A DNA stretch of 64,000 nucleotides from Rufibacter sp. XAAS-G3-1 (GCF_013623775.1 NZ_JABFAM010000003.1:248001-312000), one strand, 5' to 3'; shown: positions 52,892 to 62,177, counted from the stretch's first letter. The notes: generated by a model from the sequence alone, not told the origin. Numbers and translations are program-made.

Positions 52892-53653
52892 ATGGCAAAA
52901 AACACAAAGTCAATTCCTGAGCAGGAGCTATTGCAGGGATTGAAAAACCCCTTGAACCGACGTTCTTTCCTCCAGTACACCGGAGCAGGCGTAGCCGCCT
53001 CGGCCCTGCTGCTGGCCGGTTGCGACGACGATGACGACATCACGGACACCAACACGACGGGTAGCGTAAACCTGGGCACCGGCGATACAGGCATTCTAAA
53101 CTATGCCTATGCCCTGGAGCAGTTAGAAGCGGCTTTTTATAGCATGGTGGTCACTCATGCTTCCTTCCAATCTACCTTCAGCAACGCTACCGAGCGCTCT
53201 GTTTTGATGGATATCCGGGACCACGAAGTAGCCCACCGTGAGTTTTTCAAATCTGTTCTGGGAAACAGTGCTATCCCTGCCCTTACCCCTAATTTCTCAG
53301 CCGTAAACTTTGCTGACAGAACCTCAGTCTTGATGACCGCCCGAACTTTTGAGGATTTAGGGGTTGCGGCCTATAACGGGGCAGGTAAATTATTGACCAG
53401 CGCTACCAACTTAACCTTGGCGGGCAAAATTGTATCTGTGGAGGCGCGCCATGCCGCCGAAATCAGAGAAATGGTAAAAGTGAACACGTTTGCGGCGCGG
53501 GGTGCTACTCCAGCAATTGGCCAGGAAACTATCATTACCGGTGGAACGGCTAACGGCGGTTTAGATATGGCTTTATTGCCTTCGCAGGTATTACCCCTTG
53601 CCCAGCCATTTATCAGGGAAACCATCAATGCCAGCAATTTACCAACCATTTAA
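52892..53653 (+). CDS. ferritin-like protein with Tat-type lipoprotein signal
   Basis: 253 residues from MAKNTKSIPEQE. A twin-arginine motif NRRSFLQYTG precedes a hydrophobic stretch ending LLLAGC, so a Tat-exported lipoprotein is likely; an acidic DDDDDI run follows. The body is a four-helix ferritin-like domain with metal ligands in LEQLEAAFYSMV, MDIRDHEVAHREFFKSV, ARTFEDLGVAAYNGAG and VSVEARHAAEIREM. It pairs with the next gene, a paralogue 15 bases downstream. The function of such pairs is not established; iron or oxidant handling in the envelope is inferred. Confidence 0.88.
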   Translation: MAKNTKSIPEQELLQGLKNPLNRRSFLQYTGAGVAASALLLAGCDDDDDITDTNTTGSVNLGTGDTGILNYAYALEQLEAAFYSMVVTHASFQSTFSNATERSVLMDIRDHEVAHREFFKSVLGNSAIPALTPNFSAVNFADRTSVLMTARTFEDLGVAAYNGAGKLLTSATNLTLAGKIVSVEARHAAEIREMVKVNTFAARGATPAIGQETIITGGTANGGLDMALLPSQVLPLAQPFIRETINASNLPTI

Positions 53654-53668
53654 GCAGGAGACAACGCC

Positions 53669-54517
53669 ATGAATATCTTTAATATCTTAACAGAAATAGA
53701 AAAAGTTGACCCAGAAGTGTACGCGCGTTTTGACTCACGCCGCAGGGTGTTCAAACATTTGGGTGGTTTTGGCAAGAAATTGGCCGCCGCCGCTATTCCG
53801 GTAGCATTTGGGGCAGTGTTCAACAAAGCCTATGGCCAAGGCACCTCCAATGCCGCTATCATTAGTATCCTGAATTTTGCTTTAACCGCAGAATTAACGG
53901 ATTCTACCTATTACCGGAAAGTATTGGAAGCCAACGGTGCTGCTTTACCGGCTACTTTTAAAACCGGCTTAACCCTCATCAGAGACAACGAATTAGGGCA
54001 CGTGGCCACGCTGCAGGCCGCTATTACCGCTTTAGGAGGCACACCCGTCACCATTGCTGAAACACGGTTAGACTTTACCGCCGGTGGTCGCTTACCCAAT
54101 CCATTCACTGACTATGCCACCGTGTTGGCTTTAGGACAGGCGTTTGAAGACACTGGTGTTCGGGCGTATAAAGGACAGGCACCCGGTTTGATGACCAATG
54201 ACATGGTGCTGCAGACAGCTCTGCAAATTCACTCAGTTGAAGCCCGCCACGCCGCTTATTTCCGGAGAATGCGCCGGGACAGCCAAAACCTAGCCACCAA
54301 CCAGCCCTGGATTACCATGAAAGACCGCGGTGGTTTACCAGATTGGACACAACCGGTGTATGATGGGGAAGAATTAACCACTCAAGCCACTGTTCCTATA
54401 GCCACCAATGGCATCTCCGCAGATTCAGCGTCGGAAGCCTTTGATGAACCATTAGACAGGGCTACGGTAATTGCTATATTAAATAACTTTTATCTGGCCG
54501 GACAGAAGCTCTCTTAA
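53669..54517 (+). CDS. ferritin-like protein, paralogue of the preceding gene
   Basis: 282 residues. The N-terminus has an arginine pair (DSRRRVFKHLGGFGKKLAAA) followed by a hydrophobic stretch up to AYGQ, again Tat-like but without a lipobox. The four-helix domain keeps the ligands: LNFALTAELTDSTYYRKVLE, LIRDNELGHVATLQA, GQAFEDTGVRAYKG and SVEARHAAYFRRM. A C-terminal extension (about 220-282) is not in the partner. AGGAG precedes the ATG by 8 bases. It is the second gene of the ferritin-like pair; a strong terminator follows. Confidence 0.87.
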   Translation: MNIFNILTEIEKVDPEVYARFDSRRRVFKHLGGFGKKLAAAAIPVAFGAVFNKAYGQGTSNAAIISILNFALTAELTDSTYYRKVLEANGAALPATFKTGLTLIRDNELGHVATLQAAITALGGTPVTIAETRLDFTAGGRLPNPFTDYATVLALGQAFEDTGVRAYKGQAPGLMTNDMVLQTALQIHSVEARHAAYFRRMRRDSQNLATNQPWITMKDRGGLPDWTQPVYDGEELTTQATVPIATNGISADSASEAFDEPLDRATVIAILNNFYLAGQKLS

Positions 54518-54629
54518 GCTCGTGTTTAGCTAGAGGCTCTAGAATGGCTGACGCTGTTATCAATCCTTTTAGCCGTAGTACAGGTGAACGCTATTGTGGC
54601 TTCACTTAAAACAGAACTTAGTGGCATTA

Positions 54630-54672
54630 CATGAAAAAGGAGCGGTTTGCACTAAATCGCTCCTTTTTCATG
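54630..54672. terminator. intrinsic terminator of the ferritin-like pair
   Basis: CATGAAAAAGGAGCG and its complement form a 15-base stem; the A5/T5 tract on each side makes it work on either strand. Confidence 0.85.
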
Positions 54673-54796
54673 ATCCATTTTGGTAAAATACGTATAAATA
54701 GTTAGCTATTCCGTATAAAAACGGGAATTAAATGGTGCATCTTTACGTATACACCATAGCTCCCCATAATAAATCAAATTACATCTTTAAAAAGCC

Positions 54797-54991
54797 ATGT
54801 TAGAATACGTGAAGTTGATTTTAGACAAAGTAAGTTTTGACTCTGGTTTATTTGAAAAGGAATTACGCAAGAACATGCGTCTACTGCTGGACACAGAGTT
54901 AGAGATGTTACGGGACTGGTGCTACACTCGCTTCGCAGATGCCTACAACCCTATCTTAGACAAGGCCTTCGGGAATGTGCTGGTCGCCTAA
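54797..54991 (+). CDS. small conserved-looking hypothetical protein
   Basis: 64 residues ([20 protein letters not shown], then [20 protein letters not shown], then [20 protein letters not shown] with VLVA). It is helical and mixed-charge with no membrane segment. The codon use and the good start support a real gene, but the family is not recognised. Its last 36 bases overlap the 3' end of the convergent queG gene. Confidence 0.65.
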   Translation: MLEYVKLILDKVSFDSGLFEKELRKNMRLLLDTELEMLRDWCYTRFADAYNPILDKAFGNVLVA

Positions 54992-55927
54992 ACCCGTTGG
55001 TTCGTTGGCCACAAAACGCAGGTTGCGGGTAAGCCCCTCAAAACCGGTGCGTTTTACCGCCGATTTTCTAAAAACATCTTTAAAAACTTCCTGAGTAAGC
55101 TCCGCCCAGTCACCTTTGGAAAGGTGGAGCAGCTCTGGGTGTGGGGCAAACGCCGGTTCCTGGTGGGATTTGCTGAACCGGTTCCAGGGGCAAACATCCT
55201 GGCAGATGTCACAGCCAAACACCCAATTCCCGAACTTGCCTTCCACTTCCTGCGGAATCTGGTCTTTCAGCTCAATGGTGAAATAGGAGATGCACTTGCT
55301 GCCGTCTACCACGTAAGGAGCCGAAATAGCATCTGTAGGGCAAGCATCCATGCATTTGGTACAAGTGCCGCAATAATCTTTGATAGGCCCGTCGGGTTCC
55401 AGTTCCAAGTCCAAAATCAGCTCCGCGATGAAGAAGAAACTGCCCACCCCGGGTCTGATAAGGTTGCTGTTTTTGCCCACCCAGCCCAGACCGCTTTTCT
55501 TCGCCCATACTTTGTCCATCACTGGTGCCGAGTCCACAAACACCCTTCCGCCCACTTCGCCAATCGCTTCCTGAATAAACTGGAACAGCGTCTTCAGCTT
55601 GTCTTTAATCACAAAGTGGTAATCCTGGCCGTAGGCGTACTTGGAAATTTTGAACGTGTCCTCGGGCTGGGTTTCCTCCGGGAAGTAATTCAACAAAAGA
55701 CTCACCACCGATTTGGCCCCATCTACCAACAGGCGCGGATCCAGGCGCTTGTCAAAATGGTTGGCCATGTAGTGCATCTGGCCGTGCATGTTCTGGTTCA
55801 GCCAATGCTCCAGCCGCGGGGCCTCCTCCTCCAGAAACTCCGCCTTGGACACACCGCAGTACATAAACCCCAGTTCCTGGGCTTTCTGCTTGATGAGCTG
55901 CGTATGTTTAGGGGCGAGGTTGAACAT
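54956..55927 (-). CDS. queG: epoxyqueuosine reductase
   Basis: 323 residues from [14 protein letters not shown]. It reduces epoxyqueuosine to queuosine in tRNA using cobalamin and two [4Fe-4S] clusters. Cluster ligands are in [16 protein letters not shown] and [27 protein letters not shown] and [18 protein letters not shown] are typical of Que[21 protein letters not shown] holds the catalytic Asp. The in-frame upstream extension to 56074 is from a hairpin repeat and is rejected. The C-terminus overlaps the small convergent gene by 36 bases. Confidence 0.95.
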   Translation of the reverse strand: MFNLAPKHTQLIKQKAQELGFMYCGVSKAEFLEEEAPRLEHWLNQNMHGQMHYMANHFDKRLDPRLLVDGAKSVVSLLLNYFPEETQPEDTFKISKYAYGQDYHFVIKDKLKTLFQFIQEAIGEVGGRVFVDSAPVMDKVWAKKSGLGWVGKNSNLIRPGVGSFFFIAELILDLELEPDGPIKDYCGTCTKCMDACPTDAISAPYVVDGSKCISYFTIELKDQIPQEVEGKFGNWVFGCDICQDVCPWNRFSKSHQEPAFAPHPELLHLSKGDWAELTQEVFKDVFRKSAVKRTGFEGLTRNLRFVANEPTGLGDQHIPEGLV

Positions 55928-56065
55928 GGTGCTTTGGCCGATGATCGTTTCAAGAGAACAAAATTGGCGGAAAAGAATTTCAGTTGCGGCATTTTCTGTT
56001 TTAAACCTATTTCTTAGAAAACAGGCCAGAAACGGAATGGCAGCGGAATTGGCTAGGGAAACAAA

Positions 56066-56098
56066 AAACCTCACAGGTTTTCAAAACCTGTGAGGTTT
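56066..56098. repeat. CCTCACAGGTTT palindromic repeat
   Basis: A perfect 15-base stem with a TCA loop; related to 13124-13156. Confidence 0.75.
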
Positions 56099-56201
56099 GC
56101 ACTTACTAAAGTGTTTTTCTAAAACCTCATAGCGCGCGCAGCTCCTACGAGTGTCTTGCCGTTTCAAGCTTAATTCATTTAAAACAGCCCTAAAACGCAA
56201 A

Positions 56202-57245
56202 CTACTCGGCATTGTCAAATAAGGTGCCGCTGCGTACGTGGTTCGGTGGAATCTTGCCCAGGTGACGGTACGCGGCTTCGGTGGCTTCCCGGCCGCGGCT
56301 GGTGCGCTTGATGTAGCCTTCCTGAATCAGGAAGGGTTCATAGACTTCTTCAATGGTTTCGGCTTCGTCACCGCAGGCGGTAGCGATGGTGGAAAGCCCC
56401 ACCGGACCACCTTTGAATTTATCGATGATGGTCATCAGAATGCGTTTGTCCATCTCGTCCAGACCGTTGTGATCCACGTCCAAGGCGTTGAGGGCAAACT
56501 GCGCAATGTCTACCGTGATGGTGCCGTCGCCTTTGATCTGGGCGAAGTCTCGGGTGCGGCGCAGCAGGTTGTTGGCGATACGCGGGGTACCACGGCTCCG
56601 GCGGGCAATCTCGAAAGCGGCATCCTCCAGAATAGGCGAGCCCAGAATCTCGGCGGAACGCTGCACAATGGTAGTCAACAATTTAGAATCATAATACTCC
56701 AGCCGCGCATTAATCCCGAAGCGCGCCCGCAAGGGCGAAGTCAACAGGCCGGAGCGGGTAGTGGCGCCAATGAGCGTAAAAGGGTTCAAGGAAATCTGCA
56801 CAGAACGGGCGTTAGGCCCCGAGTCCAGCATGATATCAATCTTGTAATCTTCCATGGCAGAGTACAAGTACTCTTCCACAATGGGGTTCAGGCGGTGGAT
56901 TTCGTCAATGAACAGCACGTCGTTCTTCTCCAGGTTGGTGAGCAAACCGGCCAAATCGCTGGGCTTGTCCAATACCGGGCCAGACGTAATCTTAATGTTG
57001 GAACCTAAGGAGTTGGCAATAATATGGGACAGGGTGGTTTTCCCCAGGCCGGGAGGGCCGTGCAACAAAACATGATCCAGTGCTTCGCCCCGCATAATGG
57101 CCGCTCCCACAAACACTTTCAGGTTATCTACCACCTTCGCCTGACCCGTAAAGTCGCTGAAGTCCAACGGCCGCAGGGCCTTGTCATACTCCTTCTCGGC
57201 GGGGGAAAGATGGTCGGCAGAGCCGCTTAAATAGTCTTCTCTCAT
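56202..57245 (-). CDS. ruvB: Holliday junction helicase RuvB
   Basis: 347 residues from [14 protein letters not shown]. It is the hexameric motor for branch migration with Ruv[21 protein letters not shown] precedes Walker [15 protein letters not shown]; Walker B is [13 protein letters not shown]; sensor 1 is [20 protein letters not shown]; the arginine finger and winged helix follow, with [18 protein letters not shown] 9-residue extension upstream (57272) is possible but unlikely. A degenerate hairpin-family copy abuts its stop. No ruvA or ruvC in the window. Confidence 0.97.
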   Translation of the reverse strand: MREDYLSGSADHLSPAEKEYDKALRPLDFSDFTGQAKVVDNLKVFVGAAIMRGEALDHVLLHGPPGLGKTTLSHIIANSLGSNIKITSGPVLDKPSDLAGLLTNLEKNDVLFIDEIHRLNPIVEEYLYSAMEDYKIDIMLDSGPNARSVQISLNPFTLIGATTRSGLLTSPLRARFGINARLEYYDSKLLTTIVQRSAEILGSPILEDAAFEIARRSRGTPRIANNLLRRTRDFAQIKGDGTITVDIAQFALNALDVDHNGLDEMDKRILMTIIDKFKGGPVGLSTIATACGDEAETIEEVYEPFLIQEGYIKRTSRGREATEAAYRHLGKIPPNHVRSGTLFDNAE

Positions 57246-57686
57246 GGTAATATCTCTTAGCGTGGTAAGCAAAGATTCAGATGTAAAGATAACACATCAC
57301 ACGCTAAAAACGCTCCCGAAGAGAAGACTAAGAACTATCTTTTTGCTATTATTTTTCGCCAAATAACTTCTGATTAGCTAATCACTTTAGCTTCTTACTT
57401 TTAACCTGTTTCCAAAAAAACGGCTTAGAAACAGGAAAAGCAGCTACGTTTCCGCAATTTTCTCTAATGATTAGCCTACTCTGAAAAGTTTTTCACCATT
57501 GGTTATGTTCTCATCAACACCTTCAAATCAGTTCAGTTTGATGCCAGTTTTGGGAAAGGAGCCGGCAAACGATGGTTGGTGAGAACACCAACAAGGACAC
57601 GAAAAACAAGGAAGGCAGCCACGTTTCCGCAACTGCCCTCTTATCGTTTATCTAAAAACTAATCACTATCAACAAATCAATCACCA
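57246..57686. other. intergenic region
   Basis: 441 bases, A/T-rich. A hairpin-family copy is near 57400-57440 (TAACCTGTTTCC, GGCTTAGAAACAGG). The strings GGTTATGTTCTCATCAACAC and GATGGTTGGTGAGAACACCA in it are imperfect inverted repeats. No gene seen. Confidence 0.5.
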
Positions 57687-58865
57687 CTACTTGAACGCCT
57701 GAATGCCCGTGATGTCTGCGCCCGTGATGAGCAGGTGGATGTCATGGGTGCCTTCATAGGTAATCACGCTTTCCAGGTTCATCATGTGGCGCATGATGGG
57801 GTATTCGCCGGTGATGCCCATGCCGCCGTGAATCTGCCGGGCTTCGCGGGCCACGTGCAGGGCCATGTCTACGCTGTTGCGCTTGGCCATGGAAATCTGC
57901 TGGGTAGTGGCTTTGCCTTCGTTCTTGAGCACACCCAAGCGCCAGACCATCAGTTGCGCCTTGGTGATTTCGGTCACCATCTCGGCCAGTTTCTTCTGGA
58001 TGAGCTGGAAAGAGGCAATGGGCTTGTCAAACTGGATGCGCTGCTTGGCATAGTTCAGGGCAGATTCATAGCAGTCAATGGCGGCGCCGATGGCTCCCCA
58101 AGCGATGCCGTACCTTGCCGAATCCAGGCAGCCGAGCGGGCCTTTGAGGCCATCCACGTTGGGCAGCAGGTTTTCTTTGGGCACTTTCACGTCTTCAAAC
58201 ACCAGCTCACCGGTGGTAGACGCGCGCAGGCTCCATTTGTTGTGAATCTCGGGGGTGGAAAAACCTTCCATGCCGCGCTCCACGATGAGGCCTTTGATGC
58301 GGCCCTGCTCGTTTTTCGCCCACACCACGGCCACCTGGCACTCCGGCGAGTTGGAGATCCAGAGCTTGGCCCCGTTGAGCAGGTAATGGTCGCCCATGTC
58401 TTTGATGTTGGTGACCATGCCGCCGGGGTTCGACCCAAAGTCAGGCTCCGTCAACCCGAAACAACCCAGCCACTCACCGCTAGCCAGCTTAGGCAGGTAT
58501 TTCTTGCGCTGCTCCTCAGAACCGTAAGCGTAGATGGGATACATGACCAGAGAACCCTGCACCGAGGCGGTAGACCGCATACCCGAATCGCCGCGCTCAA
58601 TCTCTTGCATGATGATGCCATAGCTGATGTAGTCCATTCCGCCGCCGCCGTACTCCGTGGGAATAGTGGGGCCGAACGCACCCACGTCCCCGAACTTAGG
58701 GACAATCTCAGAAGGGAAATGCGCGTCCTGGGCCCATTTCTCAATATTAGGGGAGATTTCGCGCCGCACGAAGTCGCGCATGGTCTGCCGGATAAGTTTG
58801 TGCTCATGGGTGAGCAGGTCGTCTACGTTAAAGTAGTCTGGGGCGCTGGAGTTGTCTGTAGCCAT
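57687..58865 (-). CDS. acyl-CoA dehydrogenase, glutaryl-CoA dehydrogenase-like
   Basis: 392 residues from MATDNSSAPDYFNVDD. It is a full-length FAD acyl-CoA dehydrogenase: FGLTEPDFGSNPGGMVTNIK is the first signature, YGIAWGAIGAAIDCYESALN and IHGGMGITGEYPIMRHMMNL carry the C-terminal motifs, and the catalytic Glu lies in LESVITYEGTHDIH (Y-E-G-T). The Y-E-G-T-x-D-I-H form and the MDYISYGIIMQEIERGDSG opening are typical of the glutaryl-CoA branch. The reaction would be glutaryl-CoA to crotonyl-CoA in lysine/tryptophan breakdown, but substrate preference is inferred. It stands alone. Confidence 0.93.
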   Translation of the reverse strand: MATDNSSAPDYFNVDDLLTHEHKLIRQTMRDFVRREISPNIEKWAQDAHFPSEIVPKFGDVGAFGPTIPTEYGGGGMDYISYGIIMQEIERGDSGMRSTASVQGSLVMYPIYAYGSEEQRKKYLPKLASGEWLGCFGLTEPDFGSNPGGMVTNIKDMGDHYLLNGAKLWISNSPECQVAVVWAKNEQGRIKGLIVERGMEGFSTPEIHNKWSLRASTTGELVFEDVKVPKENLLPNVDGLKGPLGCLDSARYGIAWGAIGAAIDCYESALNYAKQRIQFDKPIASFQLIQKKLAEMVTEITKAQLMVWRLGVLKNEGKATTQQISMAKRNSVDMALHVAREARQIHGGMGITGEYPIMRHMMNLESVITYEGTHDIHLLITGADITGIQAFK

Positions 58866-59202
58866 AGGTTCTAGGGTGCCATTACTGTCTGTTTCCAAAC
58901 TTAACAAGAAACCCCGCCCCCGCCAACACTTGTGAGCAAAACCTTTCACAACATTGATTGCTCCGTCTGTTTTGGAGGTGTTTTCTATGAAACAGGCCCA
59001 AAACGGCAACACCTATTTCATTGTCGGTCTGAAGGCAAAATTAGCGCTGGCGTAACTTGTGGTAGACCTACAGCAAGTTTTCAACTTGCCTTGCACATGT
59101 AGCAAGCTTAGGGAAAAAGGGAGTAAGAAGCCGGTATAAATAGGAAACCCTTGCCTGAAAAGACAAGGGTTTCCTATTTATACCGGTTTTGCTGAAAACA
59201 GC
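58866..59202. other. intergenic region with terminator and hairpin repeats
   Basis: 337 bases. A hairpin-family copy at 58968-59010, the 23-base terminator hairpin at 59131-59186 and a half copy abutting the receptor stop. No gene seen. Confidence 0.6.
59131..59186. terminator. terminator hairpin of the TonB receptor gene
   Basis: A perfect 23-base stem (CCGGTATAAATAGGAAACCC and TTG, with its complement) and a 10-base loop. It is 16 bases beyond the receptor stop on the minus strand. Confidence 0.75.
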
Positions 59203-61638
59203 TTAGAAACGCAGGCTTACTTGGGCCATGAAATTGCGGGGAGCCTGCGGGAAGTAATAGTTATAGTCATAGCGGTTAGGGTCTCCGGTGTAAAGCTCAG
59301 TATAGGTATAACCGTTGGCTTCATATTCTTCATTGAGCACGTTGTTCACCAGCAAGCCCAATTCTATTTCCTTCATCCAGTTAGTGGGTTTGAAGCGGTA
59401 AAACACCCGCACATCGCCCACCTCATAGGGCCTGATGCGGCGGCTTTGGTTGGCGGTATTGTCCAGGAACTGCTCACTTACGGTCTTGTACTGGAACTGG
59501 AAACGCACACCAGTCAACGGCTGCACCTCCAGCTGGGTAGAAGAAACGAAGCTGGGCGAGTAGGCAATGGTGGTTTCCTCGTATTGGTTTACCACCACAT
59601 CCTCCGGATTGTAGTCGTAGGCCAGCACTTCTGTAAATTGCCTAATGCGGTTGCGGCTGAGGGAGAGGTTGGTACTGAGGCGGGCGAACTCGCCTACCCC
59701 TACGCCGGCGGCCAGTTCCACCCCAGTCCTGAAACTTTCCGGGATGTTGGTTCTCAGGCCGGTGCCCACATCATTGATCTGACCAGTAAGTACCAGTTGG
59801 TTCTTGTAGTCCATGTAGAAATAAGTCAGGTCAGCCGTAAAGAGCATAGGTAGTCCGTTCAGCTGCCCCAGGGGCTGGCGCAGACGGTAACCCACCTCAT
59901 AATCTATCATGCGCTCTGCGGTGGCTCTGTCGGTGGCCGGCCGGTCTGTGAAATCTGAGCGAGTGGGTTCTCTATGTCCTACCGCGACGGAGGCGTACAG
60001 GTTATGAGCATCTGAGAAAGCGTAAGTAATACCGGCTTTGGGGTTGAAGAATGTGTAATTGGCGCGGGTGGTTACATCACGCTGGTCATCATCTGTGCCG
60101 TCTATTGTATAGGCTACCGTACGCAACTGCAGGTCTCCAAAGAAACTCAGGGCATCTGTGGCCTGCAACGTGGCTTTGCCATACACGTTGAAATCGGTTT
60201 TGCGGGCATCGCCTTCATAATAGCGGTGGCCGGGCCTGATGGTAGATGCGTACTGCGCCCAAATAACCTCCCCGAAGTGCGCGCCGGTATACCGGTTCCA
60301 ACCGCCACCTAAAACGGCAGAAAGTTTACCTGCCCCGCTGTACTGCAACGCAAACGTGGTTCCGTAGAAGTGATTGTCCAACCATTTCTGGCTTACTAAG
60401 TCTGTGCGAGACAGCGTAGCATTGCCAATGGTTACCGGCGGAATGTTGTACCCGGTAAAGCGTTCATTGACTTTGTACTGCTCATAAAACCCATAGCCTC
60501 TGGTGTAATGCAAAGCTGCATTCAGTGACAAGACAGGGCTGAACTCGTGGCCATAGTGTAACTGGTAGTGGTACTGCTGGTAATTATCTACCTCATTTTC
60601 ATACGGAATATCTGTGCTGCCGTAATCTGTTCCCACAGAGTTGAAGGTTCGGTTCGTTTCCAGCATATCCGCAGACACCCCGTTCCAAGCTTGGTACGTG
60701 ACTTCATGCCCGCCAAACACCACTGCTTTCAGGAAGTCTTTGGCTCCGTAGTAACCGCCAGAAAGGTAAAAGGATTTGAGGTCTGAGGTGGCACGGTCAA
60801 TGTACCCGTCAGAGGAAAGGCGGGACAAACGGCCATCTACCGCGAACTTTCCGCCCAGCAAACCGGTGCCGAACTGCACGTTGTTTTTCCAGGTGTTATA
60901 GGAACCATAGGCATTGTCTGTGCGGACATACGCCTCTGGGCTGGCACCCTGGGTTTGCAAATTAAGGCTGGCACCGAAGGCTCCGGGCCCGTTAGACGAG
61001 GTTCCCACGCCGCGCTGAATCTGCACATCCTGCAAGGAAGAGGCGAAATCTGGCATGTTCACGAAGAAAACGCCATGGCTTTCGGCGTCATTCACCGGAA
61101 TTCCGTTCACGGTCACATTGATGCGGGTAATGTCTGACCCTCTAATGCGCATGCTGGTGTAGCCTACGCCGGCCCCCGCATCTGAAGTGGTGACCAAAGA
61201 TGGTGTGTTTTCCAGCAAATAGGGCAAATCCTGCCCGAAGTTGCGGCTTTCCAGCTCCTGCTTGCTTACGTTGGTGTACGTGGTGCCCGTCCGCTCATTG
61301 GCACGGGTGGCCGTCACCAACACTTCCTTGGTAGCCACGCTGGTGCGGATGAGGGAAATCTCCACCGGTTGGGCGGTTGGCACATTGACAGATTGGGTAC
61401 CCGTGGCGTAGCCCAGGTAACTTACTTGCAGGGTGTACTCGCCGGCAGGCAGGTTAGTGAAGGTGAAACGGCCATCAGAAGAGGTAGAAGTGATGCGGTT
61501 GCCAGCAGAAAGGGTAACGGTACTTCCGAGGAGCGGGGCTCGCGTGGTGGCGTCTACTACACGGCCCGACAACGTGTTCTGTGCCAGGGCAAGCCAAGGC
61601 AGCAGGCAGCCCATGAGCAGGGCTAAAGCGTTTTTCAT
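59203..61638 (-). CDS. TonB-dependent outer-membrane receptor, predicted thiamine/thiamine-precursor uptake
   Basis: 811 residues from MKNALALLMGCLLPWLALAQ (signal peptide). A carboxypeptidase-regulatory-like domain (about 22-105) is followed by the plug (about 115-225; LENTPSLVTTSDAGAGVGYT, MRIRGSDITRINVTVNGIPV) and a 22-strand barrel ending in MAQVSLRF, with the terminal Phe needed for insertion. The substrate is read from regulation: a TPP riboswitch lies in its leader (61717-61788), and riboswitch-controlled TonB receptors for thiamine are known in Bacteroidota. No inner-membrane transporter is next to it. A promoter box (TAGCTTTG) precedes the riboswitch. Confidence 0.92.
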   Translation of the reverse strand: MKNALALLMGCLLPWLALAQNTLSGRVVDATTRAPLLGSTVTLSAGNRITSTSSDGRFTFTNLPAGEYTLQVSYLGYATGTQSVNVPTAQPVEISLIRTSVATKEVLVTATRANERTGTTYTNVSKQELESRNFGQDLPYLLENTPSLVTTSDAGAGVGYTSMRIRGSDITRINVTVNGIPVNDAESHGVFFVNMPDFASSLQDVQIQRGVGTSSNGPGAFGASLNLQTQGASPEAYVRTDNAYGSYNTWKNNVQFGTGLLGGKFAVDGRLSRLSSDGYIDRATSDLKSFYLSGGYYGAKDFLKAVVFGGHEVTYQAWNGVSADMLETNRTFNSVGTDYGSTDIPYENEVDNYQQYHYQLHYGHEFSPVLSLNAALHYTRGYGFYEQYKVNERFTGYNIPPVTIGNATLSRTDLVSQKWLDNHFYGTTFALQYSGAGKLSAVLGGGWNRYTGAHFGEVIWAQYASTIRPGHRYYEGDARKTDFNVYGKATLQATDALSFFGDLQLRTVAYTIDGTDDDQRDVTTRANYTFFNPKAGITYAFSDAHNLYASVAVGHREPTRSDFTDRPATDRATAERMIDYEVGYRLRQPLGQLNGLPMLFTADLTYFYMDYKNQLVLTGQINDVGTGLRTNIPESFRTGVELAAGVGVGEFARLSTNLSLSRNRIRQFTEVLAYDYNPEDVVVNQYEETTIAYSPSFVSSTQLEVQPLTGVRFQFQYKTVSEQFLDNTANQSRRIRPYEVGDVRVFYRFKPTNWMKEIELGLLVNNVLNEEYEANGYTYTELYTGDPNRYDYNYYFPQAPRNFMAQVSLRF

Positions 61639-61660
61639 GTGAAAAGGTAAAAAATAGATA

Positions 61661-61697
61661 AAACAACCAGGAGCCACCAGGGGCCGGTGCTCCCACT
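61661..61697 (-). terminator. possible riboswitch expression-platform hairpin
   Basis: On the minus strand GGAGCACC and GGTGGCTCC can pair around GGCCCCT, followed by GGTTGTTTTATCTATTTTTT. It lies between the riboswitch and the start codon, so it may be a terminator controlled by TPP. The pairing was not tested by folding software. Confidence 0.45.
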
Positions 61698-61716
61698 CTG
61701 TTTTGTTCCCTTGTTT

Positions 61717-61788
61717 TTCCCTTCGCCGGCATTACCCGGATCAGGTTCAATGGGTATGATCTCAGCCCGTTATCTTAAGGCACCCCTA
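61717..61788 (-). promoter_or_regulatory. TPP riboswitch (THI element)
   Basis: On the minus strand the conserved parts appear in order: GGGGTGCC, CGGGCTGAGATCATACCC, GAACCTGATCCGGGTAATGC and CGGCGAAGGG. These are the P1-P5 and TPP-binding sequences of the family. It is 79 bases ahead of the receptor ATG. TPP binding is expected to turn expression off. Confidence 0.95.
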
Positions 61789-61796
61789 AACTGAGG

Positions 61797-61804
61797 CAAA
61801 GCTA
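61797..61804 (-). promoter_or_regulatory. -7 box (TAGCTTTG) of the riboswitch transcript
   Basis: A full match to TAnnTTTG placed so that transcription would start at about 61790, at the first bases of the riboswitch. A TTGG about 20 bases further upstream could serve as the -33 box. Confidence 0.6.
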
Positions 61805-61955
61805 CGCCTGCCCTTTTTCAAAACCAACCGGCCCCGCCACTTATGTAAGTTTTTTTTGCGCTACGGCTCAACATAGGCGGGCAACCCTACGTTGAACAAA
61901 ATGAACCGCTTAGCTAGTGTGGATGTGATGTGAGACTTTTAATTCATCAAGTTGT

Positions 61956-62177
61956 ATGATGATCGTATACTCTTTGGTTATGTTTGCCTTGATAGCTTTT
62001 TTGGCACTAGCCCCCCGTAAAAGAATTAGTGTGCCCCCGCAGGATGACAGCGACGATGACGGCGGCGAACCCCTCAACGATGGTTTACCCGATCTGGATC
62101 TTCCCCCAGGCATTTGCCTGCCCATTAATGACTGGGAACCCGATTACAACCGGTCAGTAGCGAAAACTACCCTTTAG
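61956..62177 (+). CDS. small acidic membrane protein
   Basis: 73 residues. An N-terminal hydrophobic segment (MIVYSLVMFALIAFLALA) is followed by PRKRISV and an acidic, Gly/Pro-rich tail (DDSDDDGGEPLNDGLPDLDL, then PPGICLPINDWEPDY). No family recognised; the well-formed anchor and tail and a terminator 27 bases downstream support a real gene. The start could be the next Met (61959). Confidence 0.6.
   Translation: MMIVYSLVMFALIAFLALAPRKRISVPPQDDSDDDGGEPLNDGLPDLDLPPGICLPINDWEPDYNRSVAKTTL

Noticed and set aside
55928-56074. N-terminal extension of queG
   Set aside because: The added residues come from a hairpin-family repeat and match no QueG; MFNLAPKH is the normal opening.
58866-59012. N-terminal extension of the acyl-CoA dehydrogenase
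   Set aside because: It is encoded by a hairpin repeat and spacer; family members start near MATDNSS.
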